NCBI RefSeq assembly: GCF_026151205.1
Contig: NC_087081.1
Span: forward strand, 4,645,246 to 4,709,245
DNA: 64,000 nt
Direction: 5' to 3'
Origin: Bolinopsis microptera
Taxonomy: Eukaryota > Ctenophora > Tentaculata > Lobata > Bolinopsidae
Shown: piece by piece, positions 1 through 10,410 of the stretch
Layout: each line of letters starts with the position of its first letter
Numbering within the stretch: the stretch's first letter is position 1
Notes under the pieces: generated by a model
Told to the model about the DNA's origin: nothing
Database searches by the model: none
The model's input: the letters and a program-made list of their open reading frames with translations, nothing else
Position numbers and translations under genes: made by a program

Positions 1-177
1 AAGAAATTATGTAATAGATAATGTGATAAATAATGTAATTATGTTTGTACACCACTGGATAAGTAGTTCAACATTATATGATGTGCCTCACAATGTACAG
101 GACACACAATAGCCGAGCTGTAGAACAATAACAAATAGATAAAGGTGCCAAGTGTGCTGTGCGAGTTACCACTAGGT
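1..177. other. AT-rich leader before the first minisatellite
   Basis: No open frame or recognisable gene. The last part already shows degenerate copies of the GTTACCACTA core that the following array expands. Confidence 0.5.
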
Positions 178-545
178 AGTATACACTATGTGCGAGTTAT
201 CATTATTAATATGTGCCAGTTACCAGTATGTGCCAGTTACCAGTATGTGCCAGTTACCACTACGTGCCAGTAACCACTACGTGCCAGTTACCACTACGTT
301 CCAGTAACCACTACTTGCCAGTAACCACTACGTGCCAGTAACCACTACGTGCCAGTAACCACTACGTGCCAGTAACCACTACGTGCCAGTTACCACTACG
401 TGCCAGTAACCACTACGTGTCAGTAACCACTACGTGCAAGTAACCACTACGTGCCAGTAACCACTACGTGCAAGTAACCACTATCCGGTAGACTATACCC
501 TATTAAAAACCACGAGCTCTGACCACCAGTTACCCTAAAACACTT

Positions 546-559
546 GTAACCATGGCAAC
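546..559 (+). promoter_or_regulatory. X-box-like palindrome (RFX consensus), copy 1
   Basis: GTAACCATGGCAAC fits the RFX X-box consensus GTNRCC-N(0-3)-RGYAAC exactly, with a 2-nt spacer. It lies in the 181-bp spacer of the first higher-order unit. The match is seen; binding is inference. Confidence 0.4.
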
Positions 560-1352
560 CAGACGACAGGTGTGTATTCGGCTGTAGTGGCGGCATGTCT
601 GTAATCAGACAACAGTATAAACTACAAACTTCAGCAGATATTCAGAGTTAACTTTTACTACAGTATACACTATGTGCGAGTTATCATTATTAATATGTGC
701 CAGTTACCAGTATGTGCCAGTTACCACTACGTGCCAGTAACCACTACGTGCCAGTTACCACTACGTTCCAGTAACCACTACTTGCCAGTAACCACTACGT
801 GCCAGTAACCACTACGTTCCAGTAACCACTACTTGCCAGTAACCACTACGTGCAAGTAACCACTACGTGCCAGTAACCACTACGTGCAAGTAACCACTAC
901 TTGCCAGTAACCACTACGTGCCAGTAACCACTACGTGCCAGTAACCACTACGTGCCAGTAACCACTACGTGCCAGTAACCACTACGTACCAGTAACCACT
1001 ACGTGCCAGTAACCACTACGTGCCAGTAACCACTACGTGCCAGTAACCACTACGTGCCAGTAACCACTACGTGCCAGTAACCACTACGTGCCAGTTACCA
1101 GTATGTGCCAGTTACCACTACGTGCAAGTAACCACTACGTGCCAGTAACCACTACGTGCCAGTAACCACTACGTGCCAGTTACCACTACGTGCCAGTTAC
1201 CACTACGTGCCAGTAACCACTACGTGTCAGTAACCACTACGTGCAAGTAACCACTACGTGCCAGTAACCACTACGTGCAAGTAACCACTATCCGGTAGAC
1301 TATACCCTATTAAAAACCACGAGCTCTGACCACCAGTTACCCTAAAACACTT

Positions 1353-1366
1353 GTAACCATGGCAAC
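1353..1366 (+). promoter_or_regulatory. X-box-like palindrome, copy 2
   Basis: Same 14-bp motif as at 546, 807 bp downstream in the second spacer. Confidence 0.4.
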
Positions 1367-1972
1367 CAGACGACAGGTGTGTATTCGGCTGTAGTGGCGG
1401 CATGTCTGTAATCAGACAACAGTATAAACTACAAACTTCAGCAGATATTCAGAGTTAACTTTTACTACAGTATACACTATGTGCGAGTTATCATTATTAA
1501 TATGTGCCAGTTACCAGTATGTGCCAGTTACCAGTATGTGCCAGTTACCACTACGTGCCAGTAACCACTACGTGCCAGTTACCACTACGTTCCAGTAACC
1601 ACTACTTGCCAGTAACCACTACGTGCCAGTAACCACTACGTTCCAGTAACCACTACTTGCCAGTAACCACTACGTGCAAGTAACCACTACGTGCCAGTAA
1701 CCACTACGTGCAAGTAACCACTACTTGCCAGTAACCACTACGTGCCAGTTACCACTACGTGCAAGTAACCACTACGTGCCAGTAACCACTACGTGCCAGT
1801 AACCACTACGTGCCAGTTACCACTACGTGCCAGTAACCACTACGTGCCAGTAACCACTACGTGCCAGTAACCACTACGTGCCAGTAACCACTACGTGCCA
1901 GTAACCACTATCCGGTAGACTATACCCTATTAAAAACCACGAGCTCTGACCACCAGTTACCCTAAAACACTT

Positions 1973-1986
1973 GTAACCATGGCAAC
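1973..1986 (+). promoter_or_regulatory. X-box-like palindrome, copy 3
   Basis: Same 14-bp motif, 620 bp after copy 2 in the third spacer. Confidence 0.4.
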
Positions 1987-2088
1987 CAGACGACAGGTGT
2001 GTATTCGGCTGTAGTGGCGGCATGTCTGTAATCAGACAACAGTATAAACTACAAACTTCAGCAGATATTCAGAGTTAACTTTTACTAC

Positions 2089-2483
2089 AATAGTTGTAAT
2101 ATACGGGCTACAATAGTTGTATATATCCACTCCCCATGCATCTCAACATCTGGTCCCCATCTGGTCCTATATAGCCGTATAAGATATACGGCTATATATA
2201 GGATGTATATTTACTACATCCCATACATCTGGTCCGACTACCAGAGTCAGCTCATCACCTGGATGTGGTTGTGTCTCAAAATACCGTTAATTGCCTGAGA
2301 AGTGTGGGAGATGGAACGTTGCTGGGTTACTTAAGGTTTACCAGATGCTGTTAAATAGTCCAGTCCACATTTCCATGCTCAGACGAGCAGCAGTATACTT
2401 TCACTGTGTTATTTCCTTTCCAGAGATTCAGACAATGTAGTGCCACATGACAAAGTACAAAGGTGTTCAGCACAGACTTAGCG
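2089..2483. other. intergenic, with a small hairpin
   Basis: No gene seen. CCTATATAGCCGTAT at 2166-2180 pairs with an inverted copy at 2186-2202 with one bulge, around a loop of about 5 nt. Confidence 0.5.
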
Positions 2484-2759
2484 GGGTCCGGACTCTACGG
2501 CGTAAGACTCTACGGCGTAAGACTCTACGGCGTAAGACTCTACGGCGTAAGACTCTACGGCGTGAGACTCTACAGCGTGAGACTCTACGGCGTGAGACTC
2601 TACGGCGGGTTAGGGTTATGATTAGGGTCAGGGTTAGGGTTAGGGTTAGGGTTAGGGTTAGGGTTAGGGTTAGGGTTAGGGTTAGGGTTAGGGTTACGGT
2701 TATGATTAGGGTTAGGATTAGGGTTAGGGTTAGAGTCTTACACCGTAGAGTCCGGACCC
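2484..2759 (+). repeat. interstitial telomeric repeat cassette with inverted ends
   Basis: The left arm 2484-2512 (GGGTCCGGACTCTACGG...) and right arm 2731-2759 are inverted copies, 28 of 29 bases matching. Inside the left arm the 15-bp unit GACTCTACGGCGTAA is repeated about eight times (to about 2606). It is followed by about 125 bp of GGGTTA (TTAGGG) hexamers, lightly mutated at both edges (GGGTTATGATTAGGG). The unit type is the ancestral metazoan telomere repeat. Because unique DNA lies on both sides it is interstitial and not a chromosome end. The apparent 106-residue frame over this cassette (arginine/valine repeats) is an artefact. Confidence 0.92.
2607..2733 (+). repeat. (TTAGGG)n internal array
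   Basis: About 20 GGGTTA units, the central run uninterrupted and both edges degenerate (GGTCA, GGTTAC, GGATTA). Confidence 0.95.
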
Positions 2760-3370
<611 letters not shown>

Positions 3371-4167
3371 GTGTTACTGTTATTAACTGTAAATAGTAAA
3401 ACAGTTACCAGCCTCCCTGCACACTACACGTACTATATGAATTATTCTACTGCAGTAGACAGTATAGTAGAGGTTATGCGGCTTAATTAATTGTCACTTT
3501 GCTGTAGATCGGGGGCCAGTAGTTGATGTACTGTAGTGATCATTGATTGTACGAGATCTATATAAGAGAATAAGATAAACTATAAATATTATATAATATA
3601 AAGATCTAGGTCTCATCGATAATATGTCTCTCACAGATCATTGATCTACATTCTACAAGAGCAATCATAGATTTAATTCTACTGTCAAGACTAGAGTATA
3701 CGTTATTTAAAGCCGAGGTCACTACAGCCAACAGTCAGCTCCCAGAGCTAAGAGTACCTTGGGTAACTTTACCATCTCCACATCTAATATCAAAACAACA
3801 GGTTTCTGCTTGGGCGCAAATGCAACAACAGCAGTCAGAAGAATGGTACACAAGATGAGCCCTCTCTTGTAATAACGCCACTAAATTCAATGAGAACAAT
3901 AAAGTTACACTCAATCTCCCCACGATTCAGCTCCCTTATTAACTCTACTGCATCTTCACATGGCACATCTAATATCAAACAAAACATCCCCAGATCTCAC
4001 ACAACACTGTTATGTCCAAACTAAAAAATGGGACAACATGCGGCTAGCAGGTTATACAGTACCCCGGCGCACTCCAACAATGACATCAAAAGGGTGTATG
4101 CACCACAGGGAGACATCACGACATGTGTCGTGCGCTAATATAAGTGAGATAACACCTGCTACTACAG
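3371..4167. other. intergenic, nothing strong
   Basis: No convincing gene. A short phrase (CACATCTAATATCAAA) occurs twice, near 3779 and 3964, suggesting a small local duplication. Confidence 0.45.
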
Positions 4168-4184
4168 CCCCCCCCCCCCCCCCC
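4168..4184 (+). repeat. homopolymer C17
   Basis: Seventeen consecutive C. Length is likely to be unstable or misread. Confidence 0.9.
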
Positions 4185-6922
4185 TGCTCTACAGCCTCTA
4201 CAGACCTTCTCCAGACCGAGACTGGACCTAAACTGGGACCTAGACTCTGGCCAGAAAAACGTAGATAACTTTTGAAAGTGTGAGAGCATATGTTGCTTTA
4301 TAGCTCTTATAATATATGAATGTGGCCATCATGATTGCGAATATTTTGTACGCTCTGGTAAGCTTGCTGAATCTGAATACATTTAGGGGTCGTCTCTCTC
4401 CACCCCCATGAATATTGAATACACTTGAGCCATGTTACTAGTCCAGTGTTGGCTACTTTGGTCGTGTAAGGGAAACTGTCACGTGTGCAGTGAGCCGCGT
4501 GTGGTGACCCGTGAACTGGCGCATTCTTCACAGTCACACATTGTTACTTCATTGAAACGCATTGTCACAAATTTGTTACGCATTGTCAAAAACCAACATT
4601 AGAACTAGCGACTAACTGGAAAACTACTGAATAAAACATAAACATGCCCCACATCTGACGACATAATCATCTGACGACATAATCATTAATCAACAACACA
4701 AGGGCAGGTCTCTGAGTCCCTCCCCGGTGTTGGGATGACCTGAGGTGCTTATCTCCTTTTCAGTACAACCCTAGGCCACTCTGTGCCAAGGCACTATACT
4801 AGTATACTAGCTGTAGGGGGGGGGCCGGGGGGCCGGGGGGTTAGTCCTAGGGAGTGTGAATCCCCACATCAAGGCACACAAAATAACACAATGTCAGCAG
4901 CGCAGTGGGGTTGTAAGTAGACTGATAATAGCTGCACTACCGGTCAACTACCAGGCCTATCTACAAGTTACGACCCGGATTGTCAGTTAACCAAGATGAC
5001 AACGTCAGTCTGGTTTCTGTGTTGTAGTTTATAGTTGGTGTCTGTGATTAATCATGATCCCATTGATCAAGCTTCTCCACAAAAATTACGCGAAAAATAC
5101 GTGGATTAAAAATATTTTTTAATTATGAATTTACAGCCCTAAATGGCTAAAGGTGTGTGAAATGTAAGATAACGCTCAAATAAACTAATAAATTGGTTGG
5201 AATGATGGCCCTCCTGCACTGCCTTATAAAGGTTATTACAAAATTAGTCTAGACGATTAGTTGAAAATTTTAATGTCCGGGAGATCAAGGTATTACAACA
5301 GATATCATTTATATTTGTGATATATCTCGTACTTGAAGATCTTGTCACGTTGGTTCGCTGATGAGTGATGACCTGGCAAGACGATTAATTAATGGATTAA
5401 TGCCCCAATACAATTTGGAACTAATTTGACCTTTTTTAGCCTTTTTGATTATCAGAAATCTGAATAACAGAAGGTTAGCTACGAACGTCCGAAACTAAAG
5501 TTAAAAATCAAATTTCTACTACAATTTAGTTGTTTACTTTTACTCTTTTTAAAGCGATTACGGAAATATTACCGAACTTATTTACCGAATTTAAATTCTC
5601 ACGTACGAATCGAGAATTATAAGAATGTCGCGACACTCAATCCTGATAATTTCATCAGCGCAACTCCGTGTTTAATTTAAGCATTCATTATTAATAAATT
5701 TTCCCGGAAACATTTGCCGAATTCAACGAAATTTTTATAAACGTTTACCGTACTACCCAACTATGACTAGTATTAATACGATACTAAGTCTAAATAACTG
5801 TACTTGTTCTGTTAAAGTGGTCAAGTTTTGACACAGACTGTGCGCAACACCACACTTAAGATCAGGGGCGCTGAGACGAGAGTGGTTTAGAAATGTTGGT
5901 ACTGGGCCCCACGTGATGTAATGGTTGGGAGTAGGCTAGCTCCCTAAATATGGGTTTAAAACTGGACTCTCTGTTACAGGTTAACACATGTGTAACACGA
6001 ACAGGTTGTAATACCTGTTGCACCAAATAACACGTACAGCTGAGATATTCTCAGTGCAAGTTAGAAACTATTTAATTATTTAACCAGTACAAACCATTTT
6101 ATCATTTTATCATTTAACCAGTCAACAGGTTCCACGGTACGTTTAACAGGTTCCAAGCTAGCCTTCTTGACATTCTACACATTTTAATTTGAGCTCATGC
6201 CTGACCAGGCGTAGCCTATCATTATCAATTAAACCGGGTTAAACAAGAAACCAATACTCAAATGGGAAATTTGATGGACGGTTAGATTTTGATGAATTTT
6301 AAGGGCTCATTTTGAGCCGTTCCGGTTTGCTTTTACTAAATCATGCTGGACCATATATATTTAGGGATAGAAATTCCCTACGTCTGATGTATAACTTGAG
6401 AGAAAACGATTAGAATGTAAAAAGTTGGTATCACCAGGAATTTAAGAATACATACCTCCGTCTCGTGTTTCGCGTCCCCGTCCATTCTTCACATTTCTTG
6501 GAACACAAAATTTTACTATTAGAACTTACTTCTGCTATTCAAACTAATTATTTATTTAACTAAATAGCAATACATTTATTTTTATAAAAATTACAATAAC
6601 AAAACTATAATAAGAACTATGCAGATCTACGAAACGGATACGGAAAAGCCACTGAGTTTGTGTGGTAAAACTTAAGCTAAACCTCGATAACTTAATCTCC
6701 AAATACACGGACAGGTCTCACCCTATCAAATGTAATTGGCGGATGAAATTGGCGACAAGGAGAACAATCTTAAACCACCACTTTCAGCGAATCACCAAGA
6801 GACCAATTTCATTTGACAGCGCAATAACCGAATCAAACGACAAAAACATACGTACAAGGGAAAATCTTGGATGGGTGGACTGCGTAACATGCTAGTACTA
6901 GGGGTGAGAGCCTAAATTGTCA
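4185..6922. other. intergenic AT-rich stretch
   Basis: No gene is supported. Small features only: an 18-bp direct repeat (CATCTGACGACATAATCA type) near 4650-4685, the G-run cluster annotated separately at 4816-4840, and a 77-residue open frame at 6662-6895 with no recognisable motif. Confidence 0.4.
4816..4840 (+). other. G-run cluster, potential quadruplex
   Basis: Runs of 9, 6 and 6 G separated by CC dinucleotides. The first run could supply two G-tracts, so a four-tract quadruplex on the + strand is possible. Confidence 0.5.
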
Positions 6923-6970
6923 ATATATGTTATATAATATAAATTATATTATATATTATATAACATATAT
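6923..6970. repeat. perfect 19-bp AT-rich inverted repeat
   Basis: Arms 6923-6941 and 6952-6970 (ATATATGTTATATAATATA and its complement) are fully complementary around a 10-nt spacer, making a cruciform-prone site. Confidence 0.85.
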
Positions 6971-7705
6971 AAACTGGTTATACGGAGTTGTTCCACTAGC
7001 AGACTAAATAATATTCTATCAACAGTATTCGTAAGAGGAAAAAATTATTCAGGGGAGAATTTTTTGCTCGAGCTACAAAATACGAATGTCCTGCTGGGTT
7101 TAATCAATAAAAATGCAGAAGAAAATATTCTAAGTTATCTAGAAAGGCAGAATGAAATAATAAACGTATTAAATATTGAACAAAAGTAAACTTTTTGCCA
7201 TGTTTGGGTGGCACGATTCACGATCTCGAGCGGCAAAATGTATGTGCTCTGAATAAGCTAGACGTACTGGCAACATATTGTCACTTTACAGTTTACTCAG
7301 GTTGAGAACAACTCGGCGAGAAGTCCAACACTTCTCTTGCAAATCCTCTTTACAAGCCATTGTATCAAGTAGTCAAGTAGAATTTGTGCTATTTCGTTTG
7401 TAATTAATTTGTATAACAATCAGTCACGATAGAGTATTGAATATTGATGTAAGGTAAGTACTGCTAATGTCGTGCCATGATGAAAATTAATTAATCTATA
7501 ACCCTTCATAAGAAACAATAAAACCATAAACTTGACTTCAAGCGACAAATAGGATGAACCGTTGATAAGGTTGGGCAACAATGCAATGTGACGTTCTGAT
7601 ATTGGAAAGGTGTAACTAGGATGTTACTAAAGTGTTACTAAGGTGTTACTATGGGAAGTTAAGAAACTTTACTTTCATCACGTATAAAACTAAGGAGTCT
7701 GGTAG
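6971..7705. other. intergenic, nothing recognised
   Basis: No supported gene. AAG|GTAAGTACT near 7450-7460 fits a splice-donor consensus but no coding frame runs into it. Confidence 0.4.
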
Positions 7706-8187
7706 CCAATACAATATCAGGGGCCAATACAATATCAGGGACCAATACAATATCAGGGGCCAATACAATATCAGGGGCCAATACAATATAAGGGGCCGAT
7801 ACAATATCAGGGGCCGATACAATATCAGGGACCAATACAATATCAGGGGCCAATACAATATCAGGGGCCAATGCAATATCAGGGGCCGATACAATATCAG
7901 GGGCCAATGCAATATCAGGGGCCAATACAATATCAGGGGCCAATACAATATCAGGGGCCAATACAATATCAGGGGTCAATACAATATCAGGGGCCGATAC
8001 AATATCAGGGACCAATACAATATCAGGGGCCAATACAATATCAGGGGCCAATGCAATATCAGGGGCCGATACAATATCAGGGGCCAATGCAATATCAGGG
8101 GCCAATACAATATCAGGGGCCAATACAATATCAGGGGCCAATGCAATATCAGGGGCCGATACAATATCAGGGACCAATACAGTATAG
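7706..8187 (+). repeat. 18-bp minisatellite, about 27 copies
   Basis: The unit is GGGGCCAATACAATATCA with recurring point variants (CCGATAC, CCAATGC, GGACC, GGTCC). The order of variants is itself repeated: a block of about 200 bp beginning with the GGGACC variant recurs (about 7829 and 8009), so multi-unit segments were duplicated. Because 18 is divisible by three, several frames on both strands stay open (up to 225 codons). None of these is a gene. Most units carry the CCAAT pentamer. Confidence 0.95.
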
Positions 8188-10180
8188 TCTTATTAATGAA
8201 TAAGGCCAAGCGGCGTCTAAGTTGTGAACCAGCCAAATTTACAAGTTTACAGCAACACAATTTTCCGAATATGCCAACAAAAATGTTTACCAATATTTAC
8301 AGTGTCTGAGCTCCCTTTTAGCGAACAGGCGCCATCATCGCGCACTACACATTGATTGAGAATTGTCGATCACATAAAGATAACTAATCTAGATCACCAC
8401 ACTGCAGCAGCCGAGCGACATGATTAGATGAAGAGACAAAGATTGTTAAAACCATAGAAGTGCAGTGGCGTTGAAACAATTCCAACAAGAGCTGAGCCCT
8501 TATCTAAAAGTTAAAGAAAGGAGAATATATGCTGCTAAATTAATTTCTTAATAATTAGATTCATGTTGTGAAAAGGGATGGACCACGACGGATCGAAAGA
8601 TAAGAGAATTTTTAAGATGACCTATCATACTGACTCAAATCCAATCGTAAGATTAAAGAATTTTTCATTGAATTTTTCATCAAATCCAATGCGGTTTTAA
8701 TCAAATGATCACAGATTGGGTGGATGGTGATCTTGGCTGATTGTCAACGGTCAACAAATGCACTCCAATTACTTCTTCTCCAGCAAAAGAAGAGCAGAAC
8801 TAGTCGGCAGTTTATAAAATACAGTACACGATTACATCCTAAATGAATCTCAGAGTTTAGGCTTTAGGGAGCACAAAATGCAAGGAGGCCCAATCTTGAT
8901 TCTACGAGAAGATTCTCGGAGAAGACCATCTTAGAGCCTGCCTACTGTTTGTTTGGAGCCTGATACTATCACTATTCTATAGCTGACGGGCTATTTAAGC
9001 ATTTACCAATATATAGTATGGCATAATACCATCCAGTTAAAAGCATTTTGGAGAATCCAGCGATTCCGTAGCTTTATACATTTATGTATAAAGTTTATAA
9101 ACTCGAGGTGCATAAATGATGCAAAATGATGCAAAATGATGCAAAATAGTCTCTAATTCAAAGCATGGATCACCGGAAGCTATTATAGTATTATCATATT
9201 GGTATTACAGTCGGTCGCATTTTTAGCCACTCTATCATGTATGAGGGGTTGGTGATGAATTTTCCGCCTTGAAATCTGCACGTGTTAAACAATTGTCTCA
9301 TTAGGCATACTTGTAACTGGATCCGCCAAAATGAGGAAAATGCTAGCTATTTAGTATTTAGAGGCTAATGGTTTTATAAAAATTAAAAACCGTGACCAGC
9401 ATTAAAACAACTTTTAGGCACTCTAGAATTAACAAAACTGTGGTCACTAAACCATGTCGCAACTGTCATTACGTTAATGCTGCAGTTTACAATACCATCG
9501 CTGGAGATTTGTAAATGAGAAAAAAGACAGTCTTATTCTACGGAAAGAAAAATTTGGGAACTACAATGGAAAATTTCGTTTATCTTAAGCACAATGTGTT
9601 CATAATGAGCTTAAAGCCACTACATGGTAAGCGTAGAATTAGGATGACGAAATAAGAGTAAAGATATTCTGAATTAATTTTCAACAGAAATGATTATATC
9701 TCGTAGAAAGAGAGAAAGCACAAAGAAATTCTACTAAGATGGCAGACAACAAAACAGCCTGGAAACGAGAAGTAATTCTCAGATTCTGGTGTAATTACGT
9801 GATTTATGTAATTAAATGTGGGCTGAACAGCAACGTAGACTGATTACTAATTACTAATTTCTTAATAGTTTAATGAGCTGGATTTGAAATTGTTAGGCAC
9901 TTCCACGGATAATAACAGTCGGGGATTGTGCTGGAATAGAATACAACATTCTGTAACCTGCAGTCTGGATAATGGGTAATACAATGGGTAATGGGTAATG
10001 GCATCATGATCAATTTTAATGGGGGAGAATGGGAAAGTTGCCTTCATGGAATAATATCTTGCATAGCGGCCAATTCATCAAGCGTGATCAAAGACAATCC
10101 CTAACGTTCACTCAGGATTAATCTGACTAGATTTTTAGTAAAAGGTCTCAGTTATTGCACAGCTGAGTCATGTGAAGACT
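8188..10180. other. intergenic, nothing strong
   Basis: No gene recognised. A 10-bp unit GATGCAAAAT occurs three times in tandem at about 9118-9148, and AATGGGTA repeats near 9970-10000. Confidence 0.45.
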
Positions 10181-10366
10181 ATGACGTCATCAAGCGCGCG
10201 TCTCTGATTTGCTGAGCTGAACCACGTGGGATAAACCCTGTGTTGTGATTGGACGCGGGATGGAACAAAGTAACACGCGACCTCACGACATATCTACAGT
10301 AACAGAGTAACAGTCTCTTGTAATATTACGGTAACTTTTTCGGTCACCAATCTCACCGGGGGAAAC
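10181..10366 (+). promoter_or_regulatory. candidate promoter: CRE, E-box, inverted CCAAT
   Basis: A perfect CRE (TGACGTCA, 10182-10189) is followed by AGCGCGCG, a CACGTG E-box (10223-10228) and GATTGG (inverted CCAAT, about 10247-10252). The stretch is rich in CpG compared with its surroundings. It ends just before an ATG in good context. The clustering is seen; promoter activity is inference. Confidence 0.35.
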
Positions 10367-10410
10367 ATGACGCACACCAGTCACCACATGGCGGAGCTGG
10401 GGGTCCTCTC
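10367..10410 (+). CDS. candidate first coding exon ending at a splice donor
   Basis: ATG at 10367 and a second in-frame ATG at 10388 (context CCACCACATGG, close to the vertebrate Kozak pattern) open a short frame reading MTHTSHHMAELGVL. It runs straight into TC|GTAAGATT, a good GT-AG donor. Without splicing the frame ends at once (TCG TAA), so if real this is a first exon with the next exon downstream. It follows the CRE/E-box/CCAAT cluster. No family can be named from 14 residues, and no partner exon was recognised. The alternative is chance coincidence of an ATG and a GTAAGA. Confidence 0.25.

Larger units (their letters stand above)
178..2088 (+). repeat. 17-bp minisatellite in three higher-order units
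   Basis: The unit is CAGTAACCACTACGTGC with frequent GTTACC and CAAGTAACC variants. Three higher-order units start at the same landmark (AGTATACACTATGTGCGAG at 178, 662 and 1469) and end in the same 181-bp unique spacer (481-661, 1288-1468, 1908-2088). Unit lengths are 484, 807 and 620 bp. The differences, 323 and 187 bp, are exactly 19 and 11 repeats of 17, so the units differ only in 17-mer copy number. The spacer copies look identical by eye, which implies recent duplication or homogenisation. Confidence 0.95.

Noticed and set aside
7632-8309. 225-codon frame with YNIRGQ repeats
   Set aside because: The 18-bp period keeps several frames open on both strands; no start context, signal or conserved flank supports a protein.
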